From contig JACKPL010000005.1 in NCBI GenBank assembly GCA_024233545.1, forward strand, positions 136,358 to 200,357: a DNA stretch of 64,000 nt, in the 5' to 3' direction. This stretch comes from a bacterium. GTDB lineage: Bacteria > Auribacterota > Auribacteria > Auribacterales > Auribacteraceae. Below are positions 27,001-36,054 of the stretch, one piece after another. How positions within the stretch are numbered: position 1 is the first letter of the stretch; the number at the start of each line of letters is the position of its first letter. Position numbers and translations under genes: made by a program. The notes beneath the pieces are model-generated. The model made no database searches and was not told where the DNA came from. It saw only the letters and a program-made list of their open reading frames with translations.

Positions 27001-28719
27001 GTGGAAGAGAAGAAACTATTGTCAGAATTTATCTTCGATCAGAATACTGGAGTACACATTCCTCCTGCCGTAAATGCGGCTGAATTAATGGCGCAATTTA
27101 AATATGCAGATTGGAGTGAGAGCTATATAGAAAAATCTCTTGATCTGAGCAATGATGTAAGCTATGACTCTGACGAACTGATGAATAAAGTTAGAGATTG
27201 GCCTTCATACTATCACTTAGGTATTGGGCGCGCGAATCATTTGCGTGCTTTACGGTTAAATAACAATGCAAAAGTATTGGAAGTCGGCTCGGGATGCGGA
27301 GCAATAACACGGTATCTTGCCGAAAAATTTACTGCGGTTGATGCGCTTGAAGGAAGTTTTCTTCGTGCAAAAATTACGCGCAAAAGATGTAGGGGATTAA
27401 ATAATGTCAGAGTATTTTGTGCAAATATTGATGCGGTGTCATGCATCGGCTCTTATGATATTATCATTATGAACGGAGTACTGGAATACGCACCTCTTTA
27501 TATTAAAGGCGATTCTCCGCGAAATTCGTGCAAACAACTTTTGAATATTGTTAAAGAATCTCTTAAACAACAGGGAGTGGTAATTACTTCAATAGAAAAT
27601 CAAATCGGATTTAAATATTTTAGCGGGTGTGTTGAAGACCATACCGGAAAGGTTTATGATGGTATACACGGTTATCCTGAAGAAAACACTCCCGTAACAT
27701 TTTCAAGAAAAGAACTTGTAGCTCTTTTTCAAGAAGGTGGATTTTTACATTCAGATTTTTATTATTGTTTTCCTGATTATAAATTTGCCGCAACAATTCT
27801 CACCGATAACGGAGATTCACAGGAGTACTTTTTACATAATTGGATAGAGACGCCATTCCCTCACTTTCATTTCCAGCGCAAGCATTCATTTAATGAACCT
27901 TTGGTTTTGCGTACACTGTCCCAAGCAGGCTTGTTGAAGGATTTTGCTAATTCATTCATTGTTGTTTCGAGAAAAATAGACTCAAATGAATATTATGTTC
28001 CTCCTAATTGGATTGCCAGCTGTTTTTCATTAACAAGCAGAAGAAAAGAATTGAGGTGCCGGACAACATTATATAACGAACCGAAACTTTTTATTAAAAA
28101 AGAACGTTTGAACGGTAATCCTGACGCTTTAACTCTCCGTTATTCGGATACCGTACTGCATCATAAAATTGGCGAATCTAAATGGATCGCCGGAGAGCTG
28201 ATGTCTTTTGAAGTATATGAGGCGTTGTTTAAAAAAAATTACAAAAAATACCTAATACAAATACTTACGAATTATGTTGATGAACTCAAAAGAAAGTTTT
28301 CAACCGATAAAACCGATAAAGAAGGTTTCGATCTTTTAACAGGAAATTCCATCGATTATATTCTTGCCAATTTAATCAAATCCGATACAAGATTAACCGG
28401 CATAGATGATGAATGGAGGTTAGAAGAAAATGTTCCTATTGATTTTATTCTTTGCAGAAGCTTGATTATATCTTTGCGAAAACAAGGATATTGGCTTAAA
28501 AATAAAGTACTTTGTTTGTTGTGGTTAGAATTTATGCTTATACGTGTACTAATGCCGCAGTATTCTTTAAAGCGTCATTTTTTTAATTTGTTGCGTGAAA
28601 AGAAATTTCAGAAAGTTGTACGGGGAAATATCACAAAACCTCCTCTGAAAATGGGAATAGTGAAAATTGTAATGTATAAATTCCGTGTGTTATGTTCAAT
28701 GCTTTTGCGTAAAAAATAA
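27001..28719 (+). CDS. SAM-dependent methyltransferase with long C-terminal extension
   Basis: The N-terminal half has a class I methyltransferase fold: SAM motif VLEVGSGCGAITRYLAEKF near residue 90, followed by acidic VDALEGS and IIMNGVLEYAPL. The 572-residue length greatly exceeds the core domain. The C-terminal half (about 330-572) is unassigned and contains a basic, hydrophobic region near the end, perhaps membrane-associated. I chose GTG 27001 because AAGGA lies about 10 nt upstream and the flippase stop is adjacent; the frame extends into the flippase gene without an obvious site. Position suggests methylation of a glycan or of a glycan-linked lipid. The substrate is unknown. Confidence 0.8.
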   Translation: MEEKKLLSEFIFDQNTGVHIPPAVNAAELMAQFKYADWSESYIEKSLDLSNDVSYDSDELMNKVRDWPSYYHLGIGRANHLRALRLNNNAKVLEVGSGCGAITRYLAEKFTAVDALEGSFLRAKITRKRCRGLNNVRVFCANIDAVSCIGSYDIIIMNGVLEYAPLYIKGDSPRNSCKQLLNIVKESLKQQGVVITSIENQIGFKYFSGCVEDHTGKVYDGIHGYPEENTPVTFSRKELVALFQEGGFLHSDFYYCFPDYKFAATILTDNGDSQEYFLHNWIETPFPHFHFQRKHSFNEPLVLRTLSQAGLLKDFANSFIVVSRKIDSNEYYVPPNWIASCFSLTSRRKELRCRTTLYNEPKLFIKKERLNGNPDALTLRYSDTVLHHKIGESKWIAGELMSFEVYEALFKKNYKKYLIQILTNYVDELKRKFSTDKTDKEGFDLLTGNSIDYILANLIKSDTRLTGIDDEWRLEENVPIDFILCRSLIISLRKQGYWLKNKVLCLLWLEFMLIRVLMPQYSLKRHFFNLLREKKFQKVVRGNITKPPLKMGIVKIVMYKFRVLCSMLLRKK

Positions 28720-28750
28720 TTTTAGATAGGTTGATGTGAGTTTGAACTTT

Positions 28751-29665
28751 TTATCGCAGTTTGCGAATTCTTTCTAATGACCATGTATTGTCTATCCCGT
28801 CGGAAAATCCTTTAGTTACAACGTAGAACAGTTTGAAGGGGTTCAGCGTTTTATACACATGAATACCCGCAATAAGCTGGAAAAAATAGTGAATCGGCAG
28901 TACGAGCACTGAAAGCAGAGGGAAATGTTTCATCACAAAAAGCGCAGTGTTTCGGCAGATATAATAGTGTTTAAGTAACGGTTGTGAACTCTTTGAATGT
29001 TTGTGATATACAATTGCATCGTGTATTACCCGCAGGACATATTTGCGCCTTTTTGCGCGGTATGAAAGGTCAAGGTCTTCGCAGTAGGTAAAAAAATTAC
29101 GGTCAAACCCGCCGATATCGTCAAACACTGACCGATGGGCATAAATACAACATCCGTTAAGGTAATACGGTGTGATATCTTCTGTAATCTGTTCAGGCAG
29201 TTTCCCTTTATTGAAATTTCTCGACAATCCGGTCAAAAGATTCCATTTTCCACCCGTGCACTGAACCTTTCCCGAATAATGAAATGCGATAAGCGGATTC
29301 AGAAGCCAGCGCGGGTGTTGTTCGCATACTGCGCGGAGCCGCTGTATTGTCCCGCTTGGCACAATAGTATCGTTATTGAGCAACATAATGAATTTACATT
29401 CCGGATCAGCAAGCGATTTTGCTATACCAAGGTTATTGCCTCGACAAAACCCTTTGTTTTCTGTCAGAGGCATATACCGGACTGGAAAGGGAAAAGAAGT
29501 CAGTTCCTGTTTGGAAAACTGCTCATCTGAAGAGTTGTTGATGAGAATGACTTTTATGTTGGCCAGCGATTTGTCTGCCGCGAGAGACTGCAGGCATTCC
29601 ATGGTATCGGGTTTCCCGTTGTAATTGAGGATAATTATGTTTGTAAAACAATATTCGCTACTCAT
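28751..29665 (-). CDS. Glycosyltransferase, GT2 family (rhamnosyltransferase-like)
   Basis: This is a GT-A glycosyltransferase of about 304 residues. It begins with the nucleotide-sugar fold NIIILNYNGKPDTMECLQSL, has NNSSDEQF and the WbbL-like NKGFCRGNNLGIAKSL, and a DXD-like LLNNDT motif. The acceptor half includes GGFDRNFFTYCEDLDLSYRAK, whose ED pair is the expected catalytic base region. A short hydrophobic segment near the C-terminus could attach it to the membrane. ATG 29665 with AGGGA upstream is preferred over 29707. It is convergent to the methyltransferase gene, so it is transcribed separately, but it belongs functionally to the same glycan group. Confidence 0.9.
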   Translation of the reverse strand: MSSEYCFTNIIILNYNGKPDTMECLQSLAADKSLANIKVILINNSSDEQFSKQELTSFPFPVRYMPLTENKGFCRGNNLGIAKSLADPECKFIMLLNNDTIVPSGTIQRLRAVCEQHPRWLLNPLIAFHYSGKVQCTGGKWNLLTGLSRNFNKGKLPEQITEDITPYYLNGCCIYAHRSVFDDIGGFDRNFFTYCEDLDLSYRAKRRKYVLRVIHDAIVYHKHSKSSQPLLKHYYICRNTALFVMKHFPLLSVLVLPIHYFFQLIAGIHVYKTLNPFKLFYVVTKGFSDGIDNTWSLERIRKLR

Positions 29666-29845
29666 TTGTACACGTTCCCTTATAAAAAAGGTTATGGGAA
29701 TCCCCAATCGTAGTATAAATCAAAATCAGTGTATGGAAAACTCAAATTTTATAATTTTAATCTGCAAACAAAAAATGTGTTTGCCGTCTGCTAAAGTAAA
29801 AAGGAAAACGATGTGCCATGCAATCACACCTTCTTTTTTTATTTA

Positions 29846-29874
29846 TTGACAAAATAATTGTATTAGTGGATACT
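29846..29874 (+). promoter_or_regulatory. Candidate sigma-70 promoter for the 29930-33369 gene pair
   Basis: TTGACA at 29846-29851 and GATACT at 29869-29874 are 17 nt apart, 55 nt before the ATG at 29930. The -10 box matches consensus at four of six positions. It lies in the 264-nt intergenic region after the divergent GT2 gene, which holds no other gene. Confidence 0.5.
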
Positions 29875-29929
29875 TGTTCACCTTATTATTGCGTAGTTTT
29901 AATGACACTTTGATCTGAAAAGAGAAAAA

Positions 29930-30973
29930 ATGCCGACTAAAAAGATTGAACGTGGTATTAGTTATTTTGGCATTCGGTTTCCCGATCATGCTTATCGCGA
30001 CTTAGAGGCTATACGGCAAGCGGGATGCACGTATGTGGTGCATACATTGTCTGAAGAAGACATCCAGTTCAATCTGAGCAATATGGAAAAAATTGTAGTA
30101 AAAACCAAAGATTTGGGATTACAGGCGCACCTTGATCCGTGGGGTGTTGCGGGCATATTCGGCGGTGAAACGTTTTCACGGTATGTAGCCCTGAAACCTG
30201 AAGTACAGCAGGTTGCCAGCGACGGCAAACGCCGCCCTTTAGCGTGTATCAATCATCCCGATTTATGGAACCTTATGTATTCGTGGATAAATGCGGCTGT
30301 TGATATCGGCGCGGATGTTATCTTTTGGGACGAACCGCACTTCTTCGTTCCCGGCTGGCTTGATGATACGAGCCCAAAAGATGTGTGGGGGTGCCGGTGC
30401 AGTATATGTCAGCAAAAATTTCGTGTGATGTTCAATGAACCAATGCCGCACGAAGAGACAGCTGATGTTCTGGCTTTTAAAAAAGCGTCGCTGTTAGAGT
30501 TCCTTGGCGCAATGTTTCGTTATACCAACAGGAAAAATACAAAAAATACTTTGTGTTTGCTTCCAGACGAAAAATTGCGTGATTCGGGTTTTTGGGAACC
30601 ATTTGTTGCATTGCCTCATCTCGATGGGTTCGGTACTGATCCCTATTGGATTAGAAAGAAACAATCTGAGCCGGATTTCAATTTGGCTCAATATATACGC
30701 CCCTTCTGTGTGAAAGTACGGCAACTTGCCGGCAAATACGGAATACGCGGTCATATCTGGGTACAAAATTTTTCCATTCCGAACGGATGGGAAAACGACA
30801 TAGCCGATGTTATCGATATTATCTTATCCGAAGGGATTAAAGATATAAGCGCATGGTCGTATTACGGAACAAAAGGGATGGGCATTTTAACCAGTTCCTG
30901 TCCTGAAACAGTATGGAAAACTTTGAGTGGTAAATATCTTGAAATAGAGAACAATAAAGCAGTGATTTGCTAA
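29930..30973 (+). CDS. Putative TIM-barrel glycoside hydrolase-like protein of unknown family
   Basis: I do not recognise a named family for this 347-residue protein. It has no signal peptide, so it should be cytoplasmic. The alternation GISYFGIRFPDHAYRDLEAI, then HLDPWGVAGIFGG and VIFWDEPHFFVPGW, suggests a (beta/alpha)8 barrel. The acidic pair in FWDEPHF at a strand end resembles a glycoside hydrolase catalytic position. A CxCxxC cluster (GCRCSICQQKF) near residue 156 could bind metal. It is followed after 29 nt by the GH94-type phosphorylase, so a role in processing the same oligosaccharide is inferred. Function is otherwise unknown. Confidence 0.7.
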   Translation: MPTKKIERGISYFGIRFPDHAYRDLEAIRQAGCTYVVHTLSEEDIQFNLSNMEKIVVKTKDLGLQAHLDPWGVAGIFGGETFSRYVALKPEVQQVASDGKRRPLACINHPDLWNLMYSWINAAVDIGADVIFWDEPHFFVPGWLDDTSPKDVWGCRCSICQQKFRVMFNEPMPHEETADVLAFKKASLLEFLGAMFRYTNRKNTKNTLCLLPDEKLRDSGFWEPFVALPHLDGFGTDPYWIRKKQSEPDFNLAQYIRPFCVKVRQLAGKYGIRGHIWVQNFSIPNGWENDIADVIDIILSEGIKDISAWSYYGTKGMGILTSSCPETVWKTLSGKYLEIENNKAVIC

Positions 30974-31002
30974 TCTAACACAAAAAAGAAGGATACTACA
31001 CA

Positions 31003-33369
31003 ATGAAACAGTATGGGTATTTCAGTGATGACCGTCGGGAATATATTATTACCGACCCAAATACGCCGCGGCCGTGGTTTAACTATCTATTCAACAGAAT
31101 CTATCATGCGCTTCTTTCACATACCGGCGGCGGTTTCAGTTATTATAAAGACCCTAAGACCAACAGAATTTTGCGGTATGAGCATTTGCATACCGATCGT
31201 TCTGGCCGGTATTTGTACGTTCGCGACAACAATTCCGGAGAATATTGGTCAGCTAACTGGCAACCGATGCGCAAACCGTACGAATCGTATAAATGCACTC
31301 ATGGGTTAGGCTACAGCACAATCTCTACACAAACAAGCGGAATAGCCACGGATATAACGTATTTTGTCGCACATACCGATCCCGTTGAATTTCAAATTAT
31401 CAAAGTGAAAAATAATTCCAACCAGACGCGTACTCTTTCGCTATTCCCGTTTGTAGAATTTGTTTCGGGCAATATCGAGATGGAACTGGTATACCGAACG
31501 ATCATATGCCTCTATAATTATGCTGATTTTGATAAGGACTTAAACTGCATAATCGCTCGCAAAGAAAAGTATCATCATACCCAAAAGGACATGGGGATGT
31601 CATTTTTCGCTGTGGGAGGCAATATCAGCGGATTCGAATGCAATAAAGACAAATTCTACGGCAGATACAGAGACCTTCAAGACCCTATCATGGTCCAGCA
31701 AGGCAAACTGTCCAGCACCGATGTGCAGGGCGAGGATATGGTCGGCGTTTTTCAGAAAGATGTTACACTCAAACCCGGCGAAGAACTTGAATTTTACGTT
31801 GCGCTCGGATATGAAATCGAGCATAAAAAAGTCAAAGCATTGTTGAAAAAATACTCTTCTCTCGAAGCGGTCGCTAAAGAACTTGATAAGGTGAAAAAAT
31901 ATTTTCTTGAAGCGGTTGAGCGTATATCAGTTAAGACTCCTAACGAAAACTTTAATACTATGACGAATATTTGGGGCAAATATCAGCTTTACGCAATAAC
32001 GTGCTGGCGAGGAACGTCCCAATATCATGGCGGAGAAGGCGGATTAGGGTATCGCGATACTGCTCAAGATATCGAAGGTTTATTGTCTGTTCAGATGGAT
32101 TTGGCTATGGAAAAACTTGAAAAAATTCTCTACTGGCAGTATAGCAGTGGACATGCAGTATCAGGATTTTCATATGTCGAAGGTTCATGGGACAAAGATT
32201 CTGACGGATTAACGATGAAATCTGACGTTGCCGTTTGGTTAGTCTATACCGTAGTGTCTTATATCAAAGAAACGGGCGACCTCGATTTCCTCAAAAAAAT
32301 CTATCCGTTCCACGATGGTGGAGAGGCAACAGTCTATGAGCACATCGTGCGGGCAGTGCGATTTCTTTTCAGAGAACGGGGAAGCCATGGGCTCCCTTAC
32401 ATCCGCAAGTGTGATTGGAATGATGCATACGACCATCTCGGAATAAGAAAACAAGGCGAAAGCGTATGGTTGGCAATGGCGCTTGCACGAGCATGCAAAC
32501 AGCTTGTTTCACTGGCACAGCATATCCGCGATGAAAATATTGAAAAAGAAATGAAAGAAAAATATGCCGTATTGATTGAGATAATCAATAAAGTCGGCTG
32601 GGATGGCAAATGGTACCTTGCCGCGTATAACGATTTCGGCAAAAAAATCGGTTCGAAGGTTGATAAAGAAGGAAATGCGCCTTTGAATAGTCAAACATGG
32701 GCAATTCTCAGCAGTGTTGTTCCGGACGACCGGTTACCGGATATCCTCGACCAGATAGACAATTATCTTGATACCGCATATGGCCCTGCGTTGTTTCTTC
32801 CTGCATTTACAGGGTTTGACGAAACCATCGGAAGAGTCTGTTCCTTTGCACCCGGAACCAAAGAAAACGCCGCGGTCTTTTCACACGCCTGCGCTTTTAA
32901 GATCGTAGCGGATTGTGAAATCGGGCGCGCCGAAAAGGCTATCGAAACATTCAATAAACTGTGTCCTATGTCGCCTGCAAAACAAGATCATGACAAATAC
33001 AAAGTTGAGCCGTATGTATGGGCAGAATATATCATAGGCCCAAACAATAAATATAATTTCGGCGAAGGAACCTTTACGTGGAATACCGGTACAACGCCAT
33101 GGATGTTTATTGCCGCTACGGAATGGATTCTCGGTGCTCGCCGTGATTTCGGCGGATTAAGAATCGATCCGTGCATCCCTGCTGACTGGAAAGAATGCTC
33201 AATTAAACGGCCTTTCCGTGGAGCTACTTACGAAATTGAGATCAAAAATCCCAATGGAGTAAATAAAGGCGTAAAAGAGCTTATCGTCGATGGTGTAAAA
33301 ATTGATGGAACCTTAATCAAACCTCATGGCGATGGGAAAGTTCATAAAGTTTCCGTTGTTATGGGATAA
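31003..33369 (+). CDS. GH94-type disaccharide phosphorylase (cellobiose/chitobiose phosphorylase-like)
   Basis: GH94 enzymes cleave beta-linked disaccharides with phosphate to give sugar-1-phosphate, or act in reverse. The 788-residue protein has the expected order: an N-terminal beta-sandwich (RPWFNYLFNRIYHALLSHTG, GGFSYYKDP), a helical linker, an (alpha/alpha)6 barrel and a small C-terminal beta domain. The general acid is the first Asp of KCDWNDAYDHLG, and GESVWLAMALARACK follows as in the family. GTTPWMFIAATEWILGAR is another GH94 landmark. There is no signal peptide. Cellobiose, chitobiose or another beta-glucoside cannot be decided by eye. A strong terminator follows. Confidence 0.93.
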   Translation: MKQYGYFSDDRREYIITDPNTPRPWFNYLFNRIYHALLSHTGGGFSYYKDPKTNRILRYEHLHTDRSGRYLYVRDNNSGEYWSANWQPMRKPYESYKCTHGLGYSTISTQTSGIATDITYFVAHTDPVEFQIIKVKNNSNQTRTLSLFPFVEFVSGNIEMELVYRTIICLYNYADFDKDLNCIIARKEKYHHTQKDMGMSFFAVGGNISGFECNKDKFYGRYRDLQDPIMVQQGKLSSTDVQGEDMVGVFQKDVTLKPGEELEFYVALGYEIEHKKVKALLKKYSSLEAVAKELDKVKKYFLEAVERISVKTPNENFNTMTNIWGKYQLYAITCWRGTSQYHGGEGGLGYRDTAQDIEGLLSVQMDLAMEKLEKILYWQYSSGHAVSGFSYVEGSWDKDSDGLTMKSDVAVWLVYTVVSYIKETGDLDFLKKIYPFHDGGEATVYEHIVRAVRFLFRERGSHGLPYIRKCDWNDAYDHLGIRKQGESVWLAMALARACKQLVSLAQHIRDENIEKEMKEKYAVLIEIINKVGWDGKWYLAAYNDFGKKIGSKVDKEGNAPLNSQTWAILSSVVPDDRLPDILDQIDNYLDTAYGPALFLPAFTGFDETIGRVCSFAPGTKENAAVFSHACAFKIVADCEIGRAEKAIETFNKLCPMSPAKQDHDKYKVEPYVWAEYIIGPNNKYNFGEGTFTWNTGTTPWMFIAATEWILGARRDFGGLRIDPCIPADWKECSIKRPFRGATYEIEIKNPNGVNKGVKELIVDGVKIDGTLIKPHGDGKVHKVSVVMG

Positions 33370-33391
33370 TAATGCATTACTAGAAAAATGA

Positions 33392-33439
33392 AAAAAATCT
33401 CCAGCCGTAAATTTTTTAGGAACGGCTGGAGATTTTTTT
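33392..33439 (+). terminator. Intrinsic terminator after the GH94-type gene
   Basis: AAAAAATCTCCAGCCGT pairs with ACGGCTGGAGATTTTTT across a loop of about 13 nt, followed by a T-run. It ends the two-gene phosphorylase unit and separates it from the exported-protein genes downstream. Confidence 0.88.
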
Positions 33440-33498
33440 TGTCTATTTACTAAAAGGCAATTAAGGTATTTGTACAATTATATGTAATCTTATTTTTA

Positions 33499-33528
33499 TT
33501 GCAAAATCTATTGTGAGAAGTGTTATAG
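33499..33528 (+). promoter_or_regulatory. Candidate promoter for the exported beta-sandwich gene cluster
   Basis: TTGCAA at 33499-33504 and TTATAG at 33523-33528 are 18 nt apart in the region between the GH94-type terminator and the signal-peptide remnant at 33645. The boxes are moderate matches only. Confidence 0.35.
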
Positions 33529-33644
33529 TCCATCTAACGTGTGAGGGAGGGGCGATAGCTCCGCAATATATGATGAAATTTTTCTTTTTACATTCGTCAG
33601 AATAGTAAAATACAACATTTCAATCAGTATAAATGAGTGAGTAG

Positions 33645-33837
33645 ATGAAGAAAATTTTTTATGGGTATTGGTGAATTCTGCTTATAATCGTTTTGACTGC
33701 GGTTCATCACTTTGAATTGCAGGCGAAGACAGTGTTTTGCATGATGCAATTGAGAAGGATAACAGCGATGTGCTTGAACCGGATAACAACAGCGCACATG
33801 ATATGCCGCAAGTATCTCCACAACAATCTTCAAAAAG
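33645..33837 (+). pseudogene. Disrupted 5' end (signal peptide and linker) of the three-domain exported protein gene
   Basis: The annotatable gene starts at TTG 33838, but coding-like sequence lies upstream in two other frames. From ATG 33645 the frame reads MKKIFYGYW, a TGA at 33672-33674, then ILLIIVLTAVHHFELQA, a convincing signal peptide. From 33719 a second frame reads AGEDSVLHDAIEKDNSDVL then a Pro/Gln/Ser-rich linker ending QSSKS, much like the linkers of the downstream paralogues. The mature module starts in a third frame as LPVIIDNFD. One nonsense codon and two frame changes separate these parts. Either the gene is decaying at its 5' end or the sequence has errors here. The remainder of the 468-nt gap before 33838 holds only the terminator and promoter candidate. 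Confidence 0.65.
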
Positions 33838-36054
33838 TTGCTGCCGGTTATCATTGATAATTTCGATAAAGGTTCTACCGAAGGGCTTTTTTCTGAACGA
33901 GTAACAAGTTTAGGTGCGTTTCAAGGCACGTGGGCAAAACGCCCTTCATGGAGCCTAATTACAAAAACTGAGGAAGAACGTCTCGGTAATCGAGGTAAAG
34001 CGCTGAAAATGGAATGGAAATTCAAAGGGGGGTGGTGCGGCTGGTATACTTTGCTCGATGGGCTTGATGCATCAGAATATAATTCGATTACCTTTTGGGT
34101 AAAAGGGCGAGATGGCGGCGAACGTTTTGATATCGGCTTGGCAGATAGTAAGATGCAGGAGATGGAAATAGATGCGAAGTATGCAGGGACTGTCAGTTTT
34201 TTCCTTGAAGGAGGTATAACTCGCGAGTGGCAGAAAGTTAAAGTCCCTTTAGCCCGTTTAGGAGCAGATGTTGACATAACATCTTTAGGGTCGCTTGTAT
34301 TTTGGTGCAGGTACGATAGTCCGGGTGATAATTCCGTAGTTTATATAGACGACTTGATGTTCGAAAATGATCCTGATGTTGAAGCGATGGAAGAATATAA
34401 TATGCCTCGGGCTGAGTTTGATCCTGAACATCCTCGTTCAATGTGGGTGTGGAAAATTGATCCGGTTGTCAATTTGCGTGCACGGCAGGATTTATTCGAT
34501 CTCTGTTCAAGGACTGCAATTCGCACATGTTATGTTTATTTCGGCGATTTTGATCAGGATGATGATCCGGAGTATACAAAAAAGCTGGAAGAATTCCTTC
34601 AGCAAGCTCATGCAAACCATCTACATATTGAAATTTTAACCGGTAATCCGACATGGTGTCTAAAAGAGAATCATCACTATGCCATTGAATGGATGAAGTC
34701 GTTCCTTGAATATAACAAGCGGCGCCCTCCGGAACAGCGCATCGACGGATGTTCGTTTGACGTAGAACCGTACCTTGCGGGTGAATGGAATACTCGTCGA
34801 GACGAAGTTAAGGCTGAATACCTTGACCTTCTACAAAAATTAAGAACGCTCATTGACAGCTATGAAGGACAGCATTTCGAACTTGGTGGAGCGATACCGT
34901 TCTTTTATGAATCCGAAGGTGATTTTGAGGAGAACATGCTGAAATACCTTGACTATTCGGGGTTAATGGTATACTACGATTCGCCGCGCAAAGTGATTGA
35001 TAAATCATATTATCACGTTAACCTTGCCGCCAAGGTAAATAAGAAAATGTATATTGGAGTAGAAACTCAAGACCTTATTACCATGAATCAAGGGCCTCGT
35101 TCAAATACCTTTTATGAAGAAGGCTGGGAAGAAATGGAGCGCGCAATAAAACAGATTGAAGATGAATTCCGAAGCAGTCCGGGATATGGCGGTATTGCAA
35201 TGCATTGTTATTATTCCTATAAGCTCCTCCAACGCGGCAGAAATACGCCGGTAAAAATGCGGGCAGAACCTGAAGAACTCCCGCGGTTTATTTCCGGTTA
35301 TCAGGAAAAGGGCGTCGAAATCGATGGCGAACTGGACGATTGGATTCTGGATAACCCAATTATTTTAGCCAATAAAGATCAAGTTCAATATGGCAGAGGT
35401 GCTTGGGTTGATCGGCGCGATTATAGTCTCAAAGCGTATGCAATGTGGGATAAATTCAATTTATATTTTGCATTTGATGTGACTGATAATGCCCTTGTTC
35501 AAAATAAAACACAGCAGGATATGTGGGAAGGCGACCATATAGAATTCTGGCTGGATTTGGATTTAATGATGGATTATAACGAAGCGATGAACAGCAATGA
35601 CGATTACCAATTTGGGTTTAGCCCCGGCAACTTCGATTCTCTACCGCCGGAAGTATTTATTTTTACTCCGGAACTTGATCCGAATGAATATGTAAAGTTT
35701 ACTGAAATCGGCGCAAAAAAAACAGATCACGGGTATATTGTTGAGGTGCGAATTGATTTGCAAATGTTCAAAAATATTAAAGTGAAAGACGTAAAACGTA
35801 TTTTACCGGAAGATATGACGGCTTTCGGCACAAACCGAGCCATTTACGATTCGGATTCAAATTATGATGAAATAAACCAATATAAAGTCCACCAAGGAAT
35901 GCTGATCGGGTTTTCTATTGATGGAAGCGACTGTGATGATGTAAATGCACCTCAAAAATTATTGATCTCAACTGCCAGTCCAAAAAGAATTTGGGGCGAT
36001 CCGACAACATTCAATGTACTCTATTTATATAGTGAGAAGAACCTTGATGAATAA
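33838..36054 (+). CDS. Multidomain putative carbohydrate-active protein (beta-sandwich, barrel-like, CBM9-like)
   Basis: The 738 residues visible in one frame show three parts. Residues 1-185 form a CIA30/CBM11-like beta-sandwich (IIDNFDKG, WCGWYTLLDGL, ITFWVKGRDGG, ITREWQKVKVPLARLG, VVYIDDLMFE). Residues about 200-475 look like a TIM-barrel with candidate catalytic acids in CSFDVEPYLAGEW and VYYDSPRK. Residues about 490-738 resemble a CBM9/DOMON-type domain (IDGELDDWILD, AYAMWDKFNLYFAFDVTD, GDHIEFWLDLD). The TTG start is simply the first usable codon; the natural start is probably ATG 33645 in another frame. If the 5' end is truly broken, export would fail. It overlaps the next gene by 8 nt. 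Confidence 0.75.
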   Translation: MLPVIIDNFDKGSTEGLFSERVTSLGAFQGTWAKRPSWSLITKTEEERLGNRGKALKMEWKFKGGWCGWYTLLDGLDASEYNSITFWVKGRDGGERFDIGLADSKMQEMEIDAKYAGTVSFFLEGGITREWQKVKVPLARLGADVDITSLGSLVFWCRYDSPGDNSVVYIDDLMFENDPDVEAMEEYNMPRAEFDPEHPRSMWVWKIDPVVNLRARQDLFDLCSRTAIRTCYVYFGDFDQDDDPEYTKKLEEFLQQAHANHLHIEILTGNPTWCLKENHHYAIEWMKSFLEYNKRRPPEQRIDGCSFDVEPYLAGEWNTRRDEVKAEYLDLLQKLRTLIDSYEGQHFELGGAIPFFYESEGDFEENMLKYLDYSGLMVYYDSPRKVIDKSYYHVNLAAKVNKKMYIGVETQDLITMNQGPRSNTFYEEGWEEMERAIKQIEDEFRSSPGYGGIAMHCYYSYKLLQRGRNTPVKMRAEPEELPRFISGYQEKGVEIDGELDDWILDNPIILANKDQVQYGRGAWVDRRDYSLKAYAMWDKFNLYFAFDVTDNALVQNKTQQDMWEGDHIEFWLDLDLMMDYNEAMNSNDDYQFGFSPGNFDSLPPEVFIFTPELDPNEYVKFTEIGAKKTDHGYIVEVRIDLQMFKNIKVKDVKRILPEDMTAFGTNRAIYDSDSNYDEINQYKVHQGMLIGFSIDGSDCDDVNAPQKLLISTASPKRIWGDPTTFNVLYLYSEKNLDE

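Noticed and set aside
33672..33674. Selenocysteine or TGA recoding in the signal peptide
   Set aside because: A signal peptide has no use for selenocysteine, no SECIS-like element is evident, TGA is used as a normal stop in purL and other genes here, and two frame changes also follow.
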